Source: Acidobacteriaceae bacterium (GTDB lineage: Bacteria; Acidobacteriota; Terriglobia; Terriglobales; Acidobacteriaceae). Taken from it: a DNA stretch of 64,000 nt. Under the pieces are notes generated by a model, which worked only from the letters and a program-made list of their open reading frames with translations, was not told the DNA's origin and searched no databases. Numbering within the stretch: position 1 is the stretch's first letter; every line of letters starts with the position of its first letter. Of the stretch, positions 33,105 through 42,695 are shown in pieces. Both the position numbers and the translations under genes were made by a program. The stretch spans positions 127,010-191,009 of the forward strand of contig PLCO01000009.1 in the NCBI GenBank assembly GCA_003134815.1, read 5' to 3'.

Positions 33105-36100
33105 TCAGTGGCCCTTTCCGGTATGGGTTTGATCCGCGGATACAGGCCCCTGGAGCGGAATCTGGCGGCGCAAGGGCACACGAGCATCGCGGGCGAAATA
33201 CCACCGCGCGGCAATCGAAAATGAGTTCTCTTCCAAGCTATTGCCGCTTCTTTGCGGCTTGTAGTAGAAGCCGGTGTAAGTGGGGGCAAAGCTGAGATTG
33301 CCGATGGAGGGAAGGACGAGCGCAATGCTCAGGGGAATGTCATATTCCGTTTGCGTGGGCAATTCAGCGGAAGGGGAACGGCCGAAGAAATAATCACCAT
33401 TACTATCGGTGACCAGGCTGATCTGCTTCCCCGGAGTACTGCCAAAGAGACGGTTCTGGAAGTGGAAGGTCCAGTAGAGGCCGGGAGTGTGAAGCGTTCT
33501 TACGACGGCGGCGGATGCAGTGCTGCTGTTGATGACGAATTTTGCAGAAGTGAAGCACTGCTGCAGCGTGATATTCGGCTCGACGTCGCACTTCTTCTGC
33601 GTGGACCCGTTATCGAGGGTGAGCGAAGACAGGACTCCATTCTGCTGGCTGAATTCCATGCCCGCCTCGTAATAGCTTCCTCCCCAGAACCGGGAACTTG
33701 GGCGGTTGTTGCCGAATTCGCGTCTGAAGCCGGCGCGGTCAGTCCAACCGGAGACGCGCGGGAGCTGGACTGTGATTTCGCCGGATGCGCCACCCGAGAA
33801 GGGAAAGAATAGGTAGGGAGTATTGATTTCAATCTGGTATTGACGCGGCGTGAGCACGAGCAGGCTTCGCGGCAGGGAACGCACGCTGCGCACCGAATTG
33901 TCACTCTTCATGGCGTGAAGCCGAACCTGCAGAAAGGCGCCTTCAGTAAGATTGTTCAGCGAATAGGAGGGGTTGATTGCCCTGCCGCTAATATTGCCGA
34001 TGAGCGCGCGGTCGTAGGCGAAGGCGGTTTGCTCGCCGACAGAGAGGAACGCGAGCGCGTTCGCGCTGCCGCCCGGCTTGAAGAACGTTCCCGTGATCCT
34101 GTTGGCCAATTCCAGATCCAATTCTTGCGAGCTGGGGGCAGAGGCGCGAGCGTCGGAGACTCCCTGGAAGTTCGCTACGTTTGTATTTCCTCCGACCGGC
34201 GACCGCGAAGTGAAACTAGCGATGACCTTGGCGAATTCGATCTGCCAAAGCGGCATTTGCTGGAACTGCTCATTCTGGGCGGTAATGACCTTTTCGGCGG
34301 AGCCTGTGGCTGGAGCAAGCGCAGCGACTTGCGTGGCGGCGGGGGTATGCAACGAATTTAGAAGGTAGTGCGAGAGCGGAGCGGTAATGTAGACATCGGT
34401 TCTTTGGTGATTGGCCGGCGGAAGGCTCTGGAGCGTGCCGTAGACAGATTTATCCTGGGCCAACTGATCGCTTGTGACCAGCCAATAGTAGCCATCGTCG
34501 GTGACGGGTGTTCCGCCGATGCAGTAAGTAGTCTGGCCGGGGTTGTCGCCGTTGCACGATGGATCGACAGGAATCCAAAGAGGCTCGTTGTTCTGGTTGA
34601 TCTTGGTCACGTTAGCGAGGGTCGACTGCACGATGCCGTAGGAGACGAGCCACTGCTGCGTGATGCCGGTATCGGCCAGGAGGGACTGCTGCGCCATCTC
34701 GTTTTCTGACAGCGCGAGCATGCTTTTCAGGCTTTTGCCGGTGACGGCGACATATTCCAGGTAGTCGCCCTTCCAGAAGATGCGGTCGAGAGCAACGCGC
34801 AATTTGCAGAGATCGGGATGCTCGGTCTCATCGGCGCACACCTCGTAGCCGGAGTAGCCGGGGCCGATTGCGTCCAGCTCGACGTCGCGGCTCTGCAAGA
34901 GGACCACGTCGGCGTTGGGGCGTGAGGCTTTCTCCAGATCATTGAGGAGCGCGAACTCGGCTTTGCTTCCGGGATCTGAGCCGGCGATGGACGGAAGCGC
35001 GGGCGACGGTGTCGTGGGAGATTGATGTAACTGGGCCAACAATTGAGTGAGCAGTTGGATGGTCGTGGGCGAGGAGCCCTGAACCGGAGGCGGCGCAAAG
35101 ATAGCCTCGGTCTGGTTGGCGAGGGAGAAGCTATTATCGGCCGGCGAGTCAAGGGTAAGGCGCGAGACTTTTCCGGGATAGTCGCCAGTCTGGGGGTTGT
35201 AGCTTGGGATAGGCGCGACGACTGGGGCTGGGTATTTGCGCTTTGCGGACGCCGGAAAACTAAGCGTGAGTTGCGGAGTGCCGTAGCCGGACTCAGCCTC
35301 GCTGAGTACGACGTCCAGGTGAAACTTGGCGCCGTCAAGCTTGAGCAGCGTCGAGACGCGTTCGGAGAGAACCTCAGCTTCGGTGTGAGGCATCTGGGCC
35401 ATGACCACAACCTTGTCGAAGGGGCGCTCGTTGTGGTCGGCAGCCAGGAGCTGTGTGCCGCGCACGATCGCCTCGACAATTGGAACTGGATCAGAAGCGA
35501 CCGCGGTGCCGCTGCCGGAGGTAATACGATCGCCGCAAACTCCGAAGACGCTCGTGGGTCCATCATGAGAGCCAGGGCACAAGCGAACATTGGTTTGCGA
35601 CACCGCATTCATGGTGTCCTGGCCGGTAACACCGACAATAAGGACGTTATTGCCGTCCGCGGTCTGCGCCACTGTGTAACCGATGTTTTTCTCTTCGGTC
35701 GCGACGGTGCGCAGCAAGCCATCAATCGCTTCGTCGCGCTCCTTATCGGTCAATATGACGGAAGCGCCGATGCCTCTGCTTGCAGCAGGGCTCGGCGGCG
35801 CCGTGCCTGCAGCCGGATTACTTGCCAGAAGGACGATGTTCATGCTCTTCAGGATTTCCTGAAGACGGCTGACATATGCGCACATCTCGGCCTGATCGCC
35901 GGTGGTGGTTGGAGCGGGGCAATCGCTCATGGCCGTCAACTTGCCGGCAAAGTCGTTTACCTGCGCTGAAGTCAACAGCTGACTGCCGGCCTGCGCCTGT
36001 TTCGATTTCTCGTCAGAGGCAAGAGTCGGAACGTGGAAGCGCAGACCCCAGGCCGAATGCAGAATAGAGATTTCGTCGCGGACAAGCTCGCTGAGCTGGA

Positions 36101-36965
36101 CTGGCCGTCCTTGCGCCTGCGCTGCGCTTTCCGAAGCGAGCATCTGCAGAGCCGAAACGGTGGGATTGCTTCCGGGATTGCGGCTCAGGCGATCGAGGCG
36201 GCTGAGCCAGTCGAGGGGTTCGGGTTCGAGCGCACCGGAATCACCCACGCAGCGGAAAGTATCCCGGTCCAATGGATTCTGGCTGAAGAGCAAGGGACAG
36301 CGGGTGCCGCCGCCACCTTTGAGGGTGATGCGCAGGTTTGCGCCGAGAAGGTAAGTCTTGTGGTCGAAGTTGCCTATTTCCAGGTTCCGGAGTGGATCAC
36401 GGTCGGCATCGGACAGAAGCAGCGCCGCCACGCGCAGCCATTGCGCGGTATACATAAAGTCCTGGCTTCCGGGCACAACGGCGCGAAATCCGGCGTGCAT
36501 AAGGAAATTAAGCACGTTGTCGCAATCGGCTCTGGGAGCGACGCGACCGTCGTCTTTGTAAAGGCTCTCGGGGCGGGTTTCCTTCGTGCCTGGGTCGACG
36601 GTTTGGATGAGGCTGCAGCCACCCTGGGAGGGTTGAGGCGTGTTGAGGTTCTCAAGCTGAATGGAAGCGCCAAACTCCGGGCCGAAGTTGTCGCCCATGC
36701 TGAGCAGCAATCTGCTCGGGTCTGCCTTGCGATAGTCGAGAAAACTCTTTACCGGCGGCAGATGATTCTGATCCGCCTCGTTATATTCCATTCTGTAATA
36801 GCCGTAGAGGCCGCCGGTGTAGTCGATCTCGGTCTTCGATGTTTGTCCCTGAAGGGCGCACGGAAACAAGACAGGCAGGGTCAGGGAAACGAACAGCAGG
36901 GAGACGAACAGCGGGGAAACTTGAAGCGGGGAAAGGCAACGGACGAACGACAAGGATGTACGCAT
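33105..36965 (-). CDS. Very large exported 5'-nucleotidase-like protein with degenerate metal site
   Basis: 1286 residues from ATG 36965 (GGAGG 7 bases upstream; signal peptide ends near ALQGQ). The first part follows the metallophosphoesterase order: a first strand reading YTGGLYGYY where the family has TNDxHG, then LLSMGDNFG, then VVPGSQDF where the family has a GNHE-type motif. Later segments resemble the 5'-nucleotidase C-terminal domain (NADVVLLQSRDVE ... YVAVTGKSLKSML). The His and Asn metal ligands are replaced, so it is probably not an active phosphatase. The last 250 residues look like beta-barrel strands (SFSIAARWYF). It is well separated (240 bases) from the next gene upstream. Confidence 0.7.
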   Translation of the reverse strand: MRTSLSFVRCLSPLQVSPLFVSLLFVSLTLPVLFPCALQGQTSKTEIDYTGGLYGYYRMEYNEADQNHLPPVKSFLDYRKADPSRLLLSMGDNFGPEFGASIQLENLNTPQPSQGGCSLIQTVDPGTKETRPESLYKDDGRVAPRADCDNVLNFLMHAGFRAVVPGSQDFMYTAQWLRVAALLLSDADRDPLRNLEIGNFDHKTYLLGANLRITLKGGGGTRCPLLFSQNPLDRDTFRCVGDSGALEPEPLDWLSRLDRLSRNPGSNPTVSALQMLASESAAQAQGRPVQLSELVRDEISILHSAWGLRFHVPTLASDEKSKQAQAGSQLLTSAQVNDFAGKLTAMSDCPAPTTTGDQAEMCAYVSRLQEILKSMNIVLLASNPAAGTAPPSPAASRGIGASVILTDKERDEAIDGLLRTVATEEKNIGYTVAQTADGNNVLIVGVTGQDTMNAVSQTNVRLCPGSHDGPTSVFGVCGDRITSGSGTAVASDPVPIVEAIVRGTQLLAADHNERPFDKVVVMAQMPHTEAEVLSERVSTLLKLDGAKFHLDVVLSEAESGYGTPQLTLSFPASAKRKYPAPVVAPIPSYNPQTGDYPGKVSRLTLDSPADNSFSLANQTEAIFAPPPVQGSSPTTIQLLTQLLAQLHQSPTTPSPALPSIAGSDPGSKAEFALLNDLEKASRPNADVVLLQSRDVELDAIGPGYSGYEVCADETEHPDLCKLRVALDRIFWKGDYLEYVAVTGKSLKSMLALSENEMAQQSLLADTGITQQWLVSYGIVQSTLANVTKINQNNEPLWIPVDPSCNGDNPGQTTYCIGGTPVTDDGYYWLVTSDQLAQDKSVYGTLQSLPPANHQRTDVYITAPLSHYLLNSLHTPAATQVAALAPATGSAEKVITAQNEQFQQMPLWQIEFAKVIASFTSRSPVGGNTNVANFQGVSDARASAPSSQELDLELANRITGTFFKPGGSANALAFLSVGEQTAFAYDRALIGNISGRAINPSYSLNNLTEGAFLQVRLHAMKSDNSVRSVRSLPRSLLVLTPRQYQIEINTPYLFFPFSGGASGEITVQLPRVSGWTDRAGFRREFGNNRPSSRFWGGSYYEAGMEFSQQNGVLSSLTLDNGSTQKKCDVEPNITLQQCFTSAKFVINSSTASAAVVRTLHTPGLYWTFHFQNRLFGSTPGKQISLVTDSNGDYFFGRSPSAELPTQTEYDIPLSIALVLPSIGNLSFAPTYTGFYYKPQRSGNSLEENSFSIAARWYFARDARVPLRRQIPLQGPVSADQTHTGKGH

Positions 36966-37205
36966 AGCGCCCTCCAGAGATCGCACGGCGTAAGAAGCCC
37001 GGTGGTTGAGCGGTTCCGCTGGTGCCGTATCCGTTTCCAGCCTCAGCGCAGGAATGGACTCTTCTTCATGAAAAATCCACTGGGCGTCAATGACTTCAGG
37101 ACACAGTTTCTGCGGAGCCGTTGGTGTGCCTCCATGATCCAAGAACGAATGAGGCGAGTCAAATGAAATGAGTCAAGAGGTTTCAGCGGAGTGGATGAAC
37201 TGCGC

Positions 37206-39269
37206 TTAGGCCTCGAGAGCGACGCGGTCACGGACGGACCAGCCGTTGGCGCGCTGAATGAGGAGAGCGCGGTCGGGCGGCTGGGCTTGCGGCTTGCGCA
37301 GCGAGAACTCGCGAGGCTCTTCGGTTGAAAAGAGCCAGAGGCTGAAGGATGGCAAGGACAATGCGCGCGCTGCGGCGCTCACGGCAAGGGGCTCGTCCAG
37401 ATCGACAATTAAATTGCAATGGGCTAAGCCAGGAGCGGCAAGCAACTGGTCGAGTTCCGCGGAGGCAGTTGCCAAACCGTTGCCGTAGAGGCGCACCGAT
37501 CGAATGGGATGGAGTTCGATGCCCAGCCCGGCCAAGATCTCGGGCAGACGGGCAATCTCTCTGCGTTCCCAAATCTTTTTGTCGTCGCTGAGATCGTTCC
37601 ACTGCGGCATTCTCGCACCCTGACGCTGCACCGAGCCGAACCGGATATCGACGAGCCGGCGCTCAATGTTGTAACGGCGATGCTCAAGCTGAGCAAGCAA
37701 CTCGATTTGTTCCTCGCTCAAAGCGATGGCGGTGGGTGACTGCACCCCGTGCTCCAGGTGAAGGCCGGCCAGCTCAAGGAGCAGAGGAGCGTGGTCCGCG
37801 CGCCAGCGATTGGACATCTTCATGAACTCCGGCAGTTCGCGAAAGGGAACGTTGGCCTGGGGGTTGAGCGTGTCCTGGGCGCGCTGCCGGTAGTCTTCGT
37901 GAAGAGCCTGCGCAAATGCATCGAGTTGGGAGCCGAACAGTACTTCAGGGCTGAGCGTTTCCTCCAGGGTTCCGAAGATCTGCAGGCGATCAGTGAAGGA
38001 AGAGATGTTTTCAATGCTGCGCACCAGCTCGCCGAGGCGTCGATAGTATTCAAGGCGAACGTAAACGGGAACGTGGAGATGGCCATTGCGGTCAAGCAGG
38101 GAGCGCATTTCCAGCGCGGCGCACAAGCTTATCTCGTCGTCGCCCAGGGCAAGCGCTACGCCGAGCAAAGGGCCGGCCGACTCCAGCCTGGGTTCAATGA
38201 CGCGCGCCAGATCTGGCGATCCCGGAGTGACGGAGGCATTGACGAATTCGAGCGAGGCCATTTCGGTTGCGGTGGGATTGGTTACGGCAAATTTCTCTCT
38301 TGCCGCATCCGCGTCCCGGTCGAAGATGACAATTTTCAGCATCTGACCCAAAGCAACAGGAGAAGAACGGATGAGGTGCAGCGCGATTTCGCGGCCGTAT
38401 GCGCCGAAACCAACGATGACGAAGGCGCGCGCTTCAAACTCGGGGCTGGGCGCCAGATGAAGGTGCTTGACGAGCATGCGCGCCGCGGCGTTGAAGGAGT
38501 TGAAGAGGCGCAGATCGACGTGGCCGGAGCCGAGGGACCGCCGATCGCTGGCGATAAGCCGCTTGTGCATCCAGTCGTTGCGGAGCTCGGCCAGTACCTG
38601 AATTCTGCCCGATTTGAGATAGCGGGGCTGGGCATGGATGGCATCGATCTGGAGCGCAATGTCCATGTTTTCGCTGTCCGATCCGGTGCAGACAATGGCC
38701 GTCTGTGCACGGCGGATTCCGGCGGCGAGCAGCACATGAGGATTTTTTGCGTCGCCCTGGAGCAACGGAACTCCGGCCTTCTCGCAGGTGGCGGCGAAGG
38801 GCGAATCGCCCAGCAGATCGACTGCGACAACGCTGTAGTGCGCGGCGCGCAGGTTCTGAATAATCTGCATTCCAACGTCGCCGATGCCGCACACGATTGA
38901 GTGGTCGGATTTGCGGCGCGCCAGTGCCGTGCGAAAGTTCTTCCTGACCCCGGTGAGGAACAGTTGGGCGGCGGACAAGACCGCAATGCCGGGCACAGCG
39001 ATTTGGGCGATGATCAGTTGCCAGGGAGCTTTGCCGGGCTGAAAGAGATCGAAGAGCCGAATTAGGCCGACCGCACTGAAAAGACACCGCAGGGCCTCAA
39101 GCCATGGGTGACCCGTGTGAAAGGCCAAGTAGACGTGGTTGGGATCGAAAGGCGAATGTTGCGGGTCGGCGGTAAAGTCGCTCCCTGCCCTGGCGTATCC
39201 CCAGAAGCCGAGCCCAACGGCAAGAATGGCGAAGCCAACGAGGATGAATCTTTCGAAGCGCTTTTCCAT
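37206..39269 (-). CDS. TrkA-N channel-like membrane protein with a C-terminal RyR domain
   Basis: About 687 residues from ATG 39269 (GAGG 4 bases upstream). Three membrane helices (about 5-25, 55-75, 85-105) precede two TrkA-N/RCK-like Rossmann folds: SIVCGIGDVGMQIIQNL near residue 125 and AFVIVGFGAYGREIALHL near 275. The C-terminal half has a RyR-type helical domain: LEHRRYNIERRLVDIRFGS, then MPQWNDLSDDKKIWERREI and a final ARLPEILAGLGIELHPI. TrkA-N domains bind NAD(H) or nucleotides, and RyR domains are thought to bind ligands or nucleotides. The SLOG/SLATT gene starts 27 bases upstream, so the two form an operon. Confidence 0.82.
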   Translation of the reverse strand: MEKRFERFILVGFAILAVGLGFWGYARAGSDFTADPQHSPFDPNHVYLAFHTGHPWLEALRCLFSAVGLIRLFDLFQPGKAPWQLIIAQIAVPGIAVLSAAQLFLTGVRKNFRTALARRKSDHSIVCGIGDVGMQIIQNLRAAHYSVVAVDLLGDSPFAATCEKAGVPLLQGDAKNPHVLLAAGIRRAQTAIVCTGSDSENMDIALQIDAIHAQPRYLKSGRIQVLAELRNDWMHKRLIASDRRSLGSGHVDLRLFNSFNAAARMLVKHLHLAPSPEFEARAFVIVGFGAYGREIALHLIRSSPVALGQMLKIVIFDRDADAAREKFAVTNPTATEMASLEFVNASVTPGSPDLARVIEPRLESAGPLLGVALALGDDEISLCAALEMRSLLDRNGHLHVPVYVRLEYYRRLGELVRSIENISSFTDRLQIFGTLEETLSPEVLFGSQLDAFAQALHEDYRQRAQDTLNPQANVPFRELPEFMKMSNRWRADHAPLLLELAGLHLEHGVQSPTAIALSEEQIELLAQLEHRRYNIERRLVDIRFGSVQRQGARMPQWNDLSDDKKIWERREIARLPEILAGLGIELHPIRSVRLYGNGLATASAELDQLLAAPGLAHCNLIVDLDEPLAVSAAARALSLPSFSLWLFSTEEPREFSLRKPQAQPPDRALLIQRANGWSVRDRVALEA

Positions 39270-39296
39270 ATTCCTCACTGCAAGCCGCGGCAACGA

Positions 39297-41111
39297 TCAG
39301 CCGGGAAGGTTCAACGTGCGATAGCGGAAGACAAAGCTCCAATCCATGGTTTCAGCAATCATAACCCCTGCAATTCTCTGGGCGGCCTCGCGAAGAGCAG
39401 CGAAGCTGTCGTCCGCGGAATCGATGGCGTTTTTCAGATCGACGGACTGGAGAGACGAGAGTTCGAGAGCCATGGCGCGAGAGCGGTCGGCGGTGCGGGC
39501 AAATTCTCCGTGACTGGCAATGGCGTAAAACGCGGCGCCAAATGCAGGCGGGACGGTTGCCAGGATCAACAGCCAGGACGATTCCTGATTGGTAAACACA
39601 TGGACGACGCACGCGAGCAAGGTTGCGACGAAGAGACCTGTTCCGATGTGATGCAGGCGATGACTCAATTTGGTCAAAGTGCGAGCGTTGCTTTCGTGAT
39701 ACTGGATCTGACCGTCGAGAATGCCCTCGATGAGTTTGCCGATTGAGGCGAGATAGTTGCGGTCAATGGCAGCCGGCGCGAGACCGAGATCGCGCGCGAT
39801 GGTGCGAAACATGCCGTCGACCCAGGAACGGTCGGCCCCTGAGCCGAAGTGAGCCGGAGGCGGTGGCGTGGCAAGAGCGCAGCCCAAAGGGGACAAATAG
39901 CAGTACTGGCGCAGCAGCTCGGCGAGTTGCCGGTAATTGAGCCAGCGCTCGTGCCAGCGCTTGCGGCGACCGTGCCAGGTGATTGCCAGGATGAAGGCGA
40001 TCAATGCGAACTCAGTGAGTGCGGGGACTCTGCGCTCTTCCATGTGGTACGAGTGGAGGAACCAACCGAGCATCGCCACCAGAACGGCGGAAGCGCTGAG
40101 TAAATTAGTGGCAAGCGAGCTCGCGCGAAGCAGGCCGGCATAGTATCCCGACAAGCCATCGGCCCATGCATAGTGGGGGCAGAGACGGTCGAGGAGAAAG
40201 CGCTGCGTATCTTCCGGTGGAGCGGGCGGTTGGGAGATCATGTTCGCCCATTCAGCGCGGGCGCATGGTTCAAAATCCGCGATTCTCCATGATCCTTTAC
40301 GAAATCTTCCTTTGGCGAGGAGATCGCGAAAAATGCGGAAGATTCGGCCAAAATCAAATCGAGGCTGCTTCTCGGCGCAATAGATGCGGCTAAAGTTGAG
40401 GTCGATATTTGCCGCTGCGTTGCCTTGCGAAAACCGCGATGCGAAGAGCGAGTCCAAATCCTGAAGCGGGTGCAATTGGCGGTCGCCGGATTCGCCAGCA
40501 AGGACAATGCAAGGCGCTTGCCCGAGAGAAGCGTGCAGCCAGATGACGGGAATATTTTGATCCAACGCTTCCTGGACGATTTGCGTGGTGCCGCCTCTGC
40601 CCGCGGCTGGCTCACCATCCCAGATGGCGATGACGAAATCTGATTGCTCAAGCACAAGGCGGCCGATGCGCTCATAGGCGGCGGCCGCTGCGTCCCGAGA
40701 GCCGTCGACCTGAAAGACCGCAGAGGCTTTGGCGAGTAGGGCATGGAACTCGTCGCGTGAGGCTTCAGAAGCAAAGTCGCGGCAGTATTCTTCGGCGTGG
40801 AACGGGAGCGGGCATTGAAGATCAGCGCCCAGAGCGAGACCGGCATAGGCGACGATGCGGTCGGAACCTTCAGCGATGGGAGAGAGGATGCGGAGAAGCG
40901 GGGGTTCGGACGAATGAATGAGCGGATCGTGCGCGCGGGCGGCCAGAGCGGCGATGGCTTTCAAAACCTGCTCGCACTGGCGGGGAAGATCGGCGGCGAT
41001 CTGAGGAGAAAGCCGGTTGGGCCGGTGGCCCGTTACTCCGATTTGAACGACGAGCCGTGGCCGCGGGGGCAGGCGGGGCCGCGGCGGCGAACTTGAATCT
41101 TGAGAGGCCAT
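39297..41111 (-). CDS. SLOG-domain protein with SLATT-like membrane segments
   Basis: About 604 residues from ATG 41111. The start at 41192 would run through a palindromic element and is less likely. The SLOG (LOG/DprA-like) domain occupies about 15-230: QIGVTGHRPNRLSP, ILSPIAEGSDRIVA and VIAIWDGEPAAGRGGTTQIV are the nucleotide-binding loops. A helical pair (about 355-400) is followed by the SLATT-type helix (RWHERWLNYRQLAELLRQY), and a second helix pair near 515-560. SLOG proteins bind or process nucleotide-derived ligands, and SLATT proteins are predicted pore-formers. The TrkA-N/RyR gene follows 27 bases downstream. Confidence 0.8.
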   Translation of the reverse strand: MASQDSSSPPRPRLPPRPRLVVQIGVTGHRPNRLSPQIAADLPRQCEQVLKAIAALAARAHDPLIHSSEPPLLRILSPIAEGSDRIVAYAGLALGADLQCPLPFHAEEYCRDFASEASRDEFHALLAKASAVFQVDGSRDAAAAAYERIGRLVLEQSDFVIAIWDGEPAAGRGGTTQIVQEALDQNIPVIWLHASLGQAPCIVLAGESGDRQLHPLQDLDSLFASRFSQGNAAANIDLNFSRIYCAEKQPRFDFGRIFRIFRDLLAKGRFRKGSWRIADFEPCARAEWANMISQPPAPPEDTQRFLLDRLCPHYAWADGLSGYYAGLLRASSLATNLLSASAVLVAMLGWFLHSYHMEERRVPALTEFALIAFILAITWHGRRKRWHERWLNYRQLAELLRQYCYLSPLGCALATPPPPAHFGSGADRSWVDGMFRTIARDLGLAPAAIDRNYLASIGKLIEGILDGQIQYHESNARTLTKLSHRLHHIGTGLFVATLLACVVHVFTNQESSWLLILATVPPAFGAAFYAIASHGEFARTADRSRAMALELSSLQSVDLKNAIDSADDSFAALREAAQRIAGVMIAETMDWSFVFRYRTLNLPG

Positions 41112-41138
41112 GCGCGGTGACGGACGATGCTCCGATTC

Positions 41139-41249
41139 GCGGTTCTCCAGTTGCGGTGAGGCGAAGCCGCAACTGCCAAGTGGGTTTTTCATTAAGAAAA
41201 AGCCACCCTGCGCTGCACTAAAAACGCCACATCCTAACTGGAGAACCGC
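41139..41249. repeat. Palindromic element next to the SLOG gene start
   Basis: GCGGTTCTCCAGTT (41139..41152) is repeated in inverse at 41236..41249. Inside lie AGTTGCGG/CCGCAACT and a near-perfect pair GTGGGTTTTTC / GAAAAAGCCAC. The core (GTGGCTTTTTC on the other strand) recurs in the MITE-like element at 10966..11118, so these may be related. Confidence 0.6.
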
Positions 41250-41302
41250 ATTAAATCTGGGTTGAGCATATCACGGCGTCAAACGCAGGACTGGCCGGTA
41301 TT

Positions 41303-41330
41303 TAGGGACGATTGGATTCGAACTAACGAC
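41303..41330 (-). other. tRNA 3'-end remnant (possible integration site)
   Basis: On the minus strand the segment has exact tRNA geometry: 5-base T-stem GTTAG, loop TTCGAAT, stem CCAAT, seven acceptor bases CGTCCCT and a discriminator A. One stem pair is mismatched (A-C). No 5' half of the tRNA is present, so it is not a gene. Integration at tRNA 3' ends typically leaves such fragments; hipBA starts just beyond. Confidence 0.55.
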
Positions 41331-41351
41331 TATTTCGCGCCAATCAAGTCT

Positions 41352-42695
41352 CTAATCATGTTTCCGGGGGCTTGAGAGTAGCTCCGAGCGCCCAATCACT
41401 GTTCCAGGGTTCTTGAGCTTCGGCGGGTCGGAGATGCCCTCGAAGGCTTCGTTCGACTTCCATGAGCTTAAGGAGTACATGCGAGGCTCCCGCAAGAAGT
41501 TCACTCCCTCGCTCCAAGTAGCCAGCATCCTTTTCCCGGTGTCTCTGAAACCAGCGAGGTCATTCATCATCTCGCGAACCGCTGGAGCGGTGTCCGCAAC
41601 AGCGTCACTGATGCGCTCAACGATGTCCTTCTGCTCCCTCTCAGAGATGTTGAAGTTTGCAATGATGAACCTCGCGAGAGTTTTTCCGGGTAACCACGTC
41701 TTCTTGCCCATAAAGCTGATGCCGGGAGGATTGTCTCTGTATCCGGCATAGACCGAAGTGGTGAAGAAGTCGTACACCGGGGCGAGCCGCGCGTCGTTCC
41801 GGGAAGTGTAAAGCAGGGCCACATTCTTAGAGTGGCAATCAGCGTTCCTCAGGGCGTAGGTCATAAGCAGCATTGCCGTGAGCCTCCGGAAGGTCTCGTA
41901 TTGGTGCTTGCCATCCACGTAGGTGCGAACTGCCTTGGCGATTCTCTCCCAAGTGGTTTCGTACTTGTTCTGTGGCCGAAGTCCGAGGAGAGCACAAAAG
42001 TCTTCCATCGCCCGGAACGGCTGGCCGCTCTCGTCCACGTCGAAACGGTGTACGAGCAAAACATTGCCGTCTTGCGACAGTTCTGTTTTCGCACTTTCGA
42101 CCACTTTTGCCGCAACCCGCATACACAGGTGTTCGTTGGCTGTTGCAAACGGAAGTCTCGCTGATGAGCCTTTGATGATGTGTTCATGCGTGAGAAGAGT
42201 CGTCTTCCTGTGTTGCCCAAGTCCAGCCTGCCTTTGCGCTTCTGCGTCCAAGAACTTCGGCAGGACTCCCGATACGCCGCTCTTCGCATGTTCTCGGACA
42301 AGCTGGGAGAACGCCTCCTCAGAGTTATCCCCTTTGAGGAGTTCCGCTACTTCAATCGGCTTTGCTGGTTCGTTCAGTGCTGCTCCCGGTGGGGCGACTT
42401 TCAACCTTCCCAGCATGTTCCGCCCGATGACTGAAAGGAGGGCTACCGGACTTGCACCGATGTGAGGGCCAAACTCCTCCTGCAGGACTTGAAGCAGGTA
42501 CCCCTCTGGGAGGTTCATTCGGAAGATGGGGTGAAGCTCGTCATCCCACGGATACGACTCCGTTCGGACGGGCATTGTTAGAGATACAAGATTCTCGGGC
42601 GCGACTTCTGGAACGTAGGTCACTACGCTCCTGAAGTCGCCGACTTGTTCGAGGACGCCGACATGTTGGCCGAGGACATAGACATTCAATTTCAT
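41352..42695 (-). CDS. hipA: HipA-type Ser/Thr kinase toxin
   Basis: 447 residues, the family's usual length. The N-terminal subdomain starts KLNVYVLGQHVGVLEQ; the kinase core has the catalytic loop NADCHSKNVALLY (about residues 284-296) and the metal-binding Asp in VYDFFTTSVYA. It would phosphorylate a tRNA synthetase or another translation target and induce dormancy. The ATG overlaps the hipB stop by four bases (ATGA), so translation is coupled. A HipB operator pair lies upstream of hipB. Confidence 0.92.
   Translation of the reverse strand: MKLNVYVLGQHVGVLEQVGDFRSVVTYVPEVAPENLVSLTMPVRTESYPWDDELHPIFRMNLPEGYLLQVLQEEFGPHIGASPVALLSVIGRNMLGRLKVAPPGAALNEPAKPIEVAELLKGDNSEEAFSQLVREHAKSGVSGVLPKFLDAEAQRQAGLGQHRKTTLLTHEHIIKGSSARLPFATANEHLCMRVAAKVVESAKTELSQDGNVLLVHRFDVDESGQPFRAMEDFCALLGLRPQNKYETTWERIAKAVRTYVDGKHQYETFRRLTAMLLMTYALRNADCHSKNVALLYTSRNDARLAPVYDFFTTSVYAGYRDNPPGISFMGKKTWLPGKTLARFIIANFNISEREQKDIVERISDAVADTAPAVREMMNDLAGFRDTGKRMLATWSEGVNFLREPRMYSLSSWKSNEAFEGISDPPKLKNPGTVIGRSELLSSPRKHD

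Noticed and set aside
41303..41330. Complete tRNA gene
   Set aside because: Only the T-arm and 3' acceptor half are present, with a stem mismatch.
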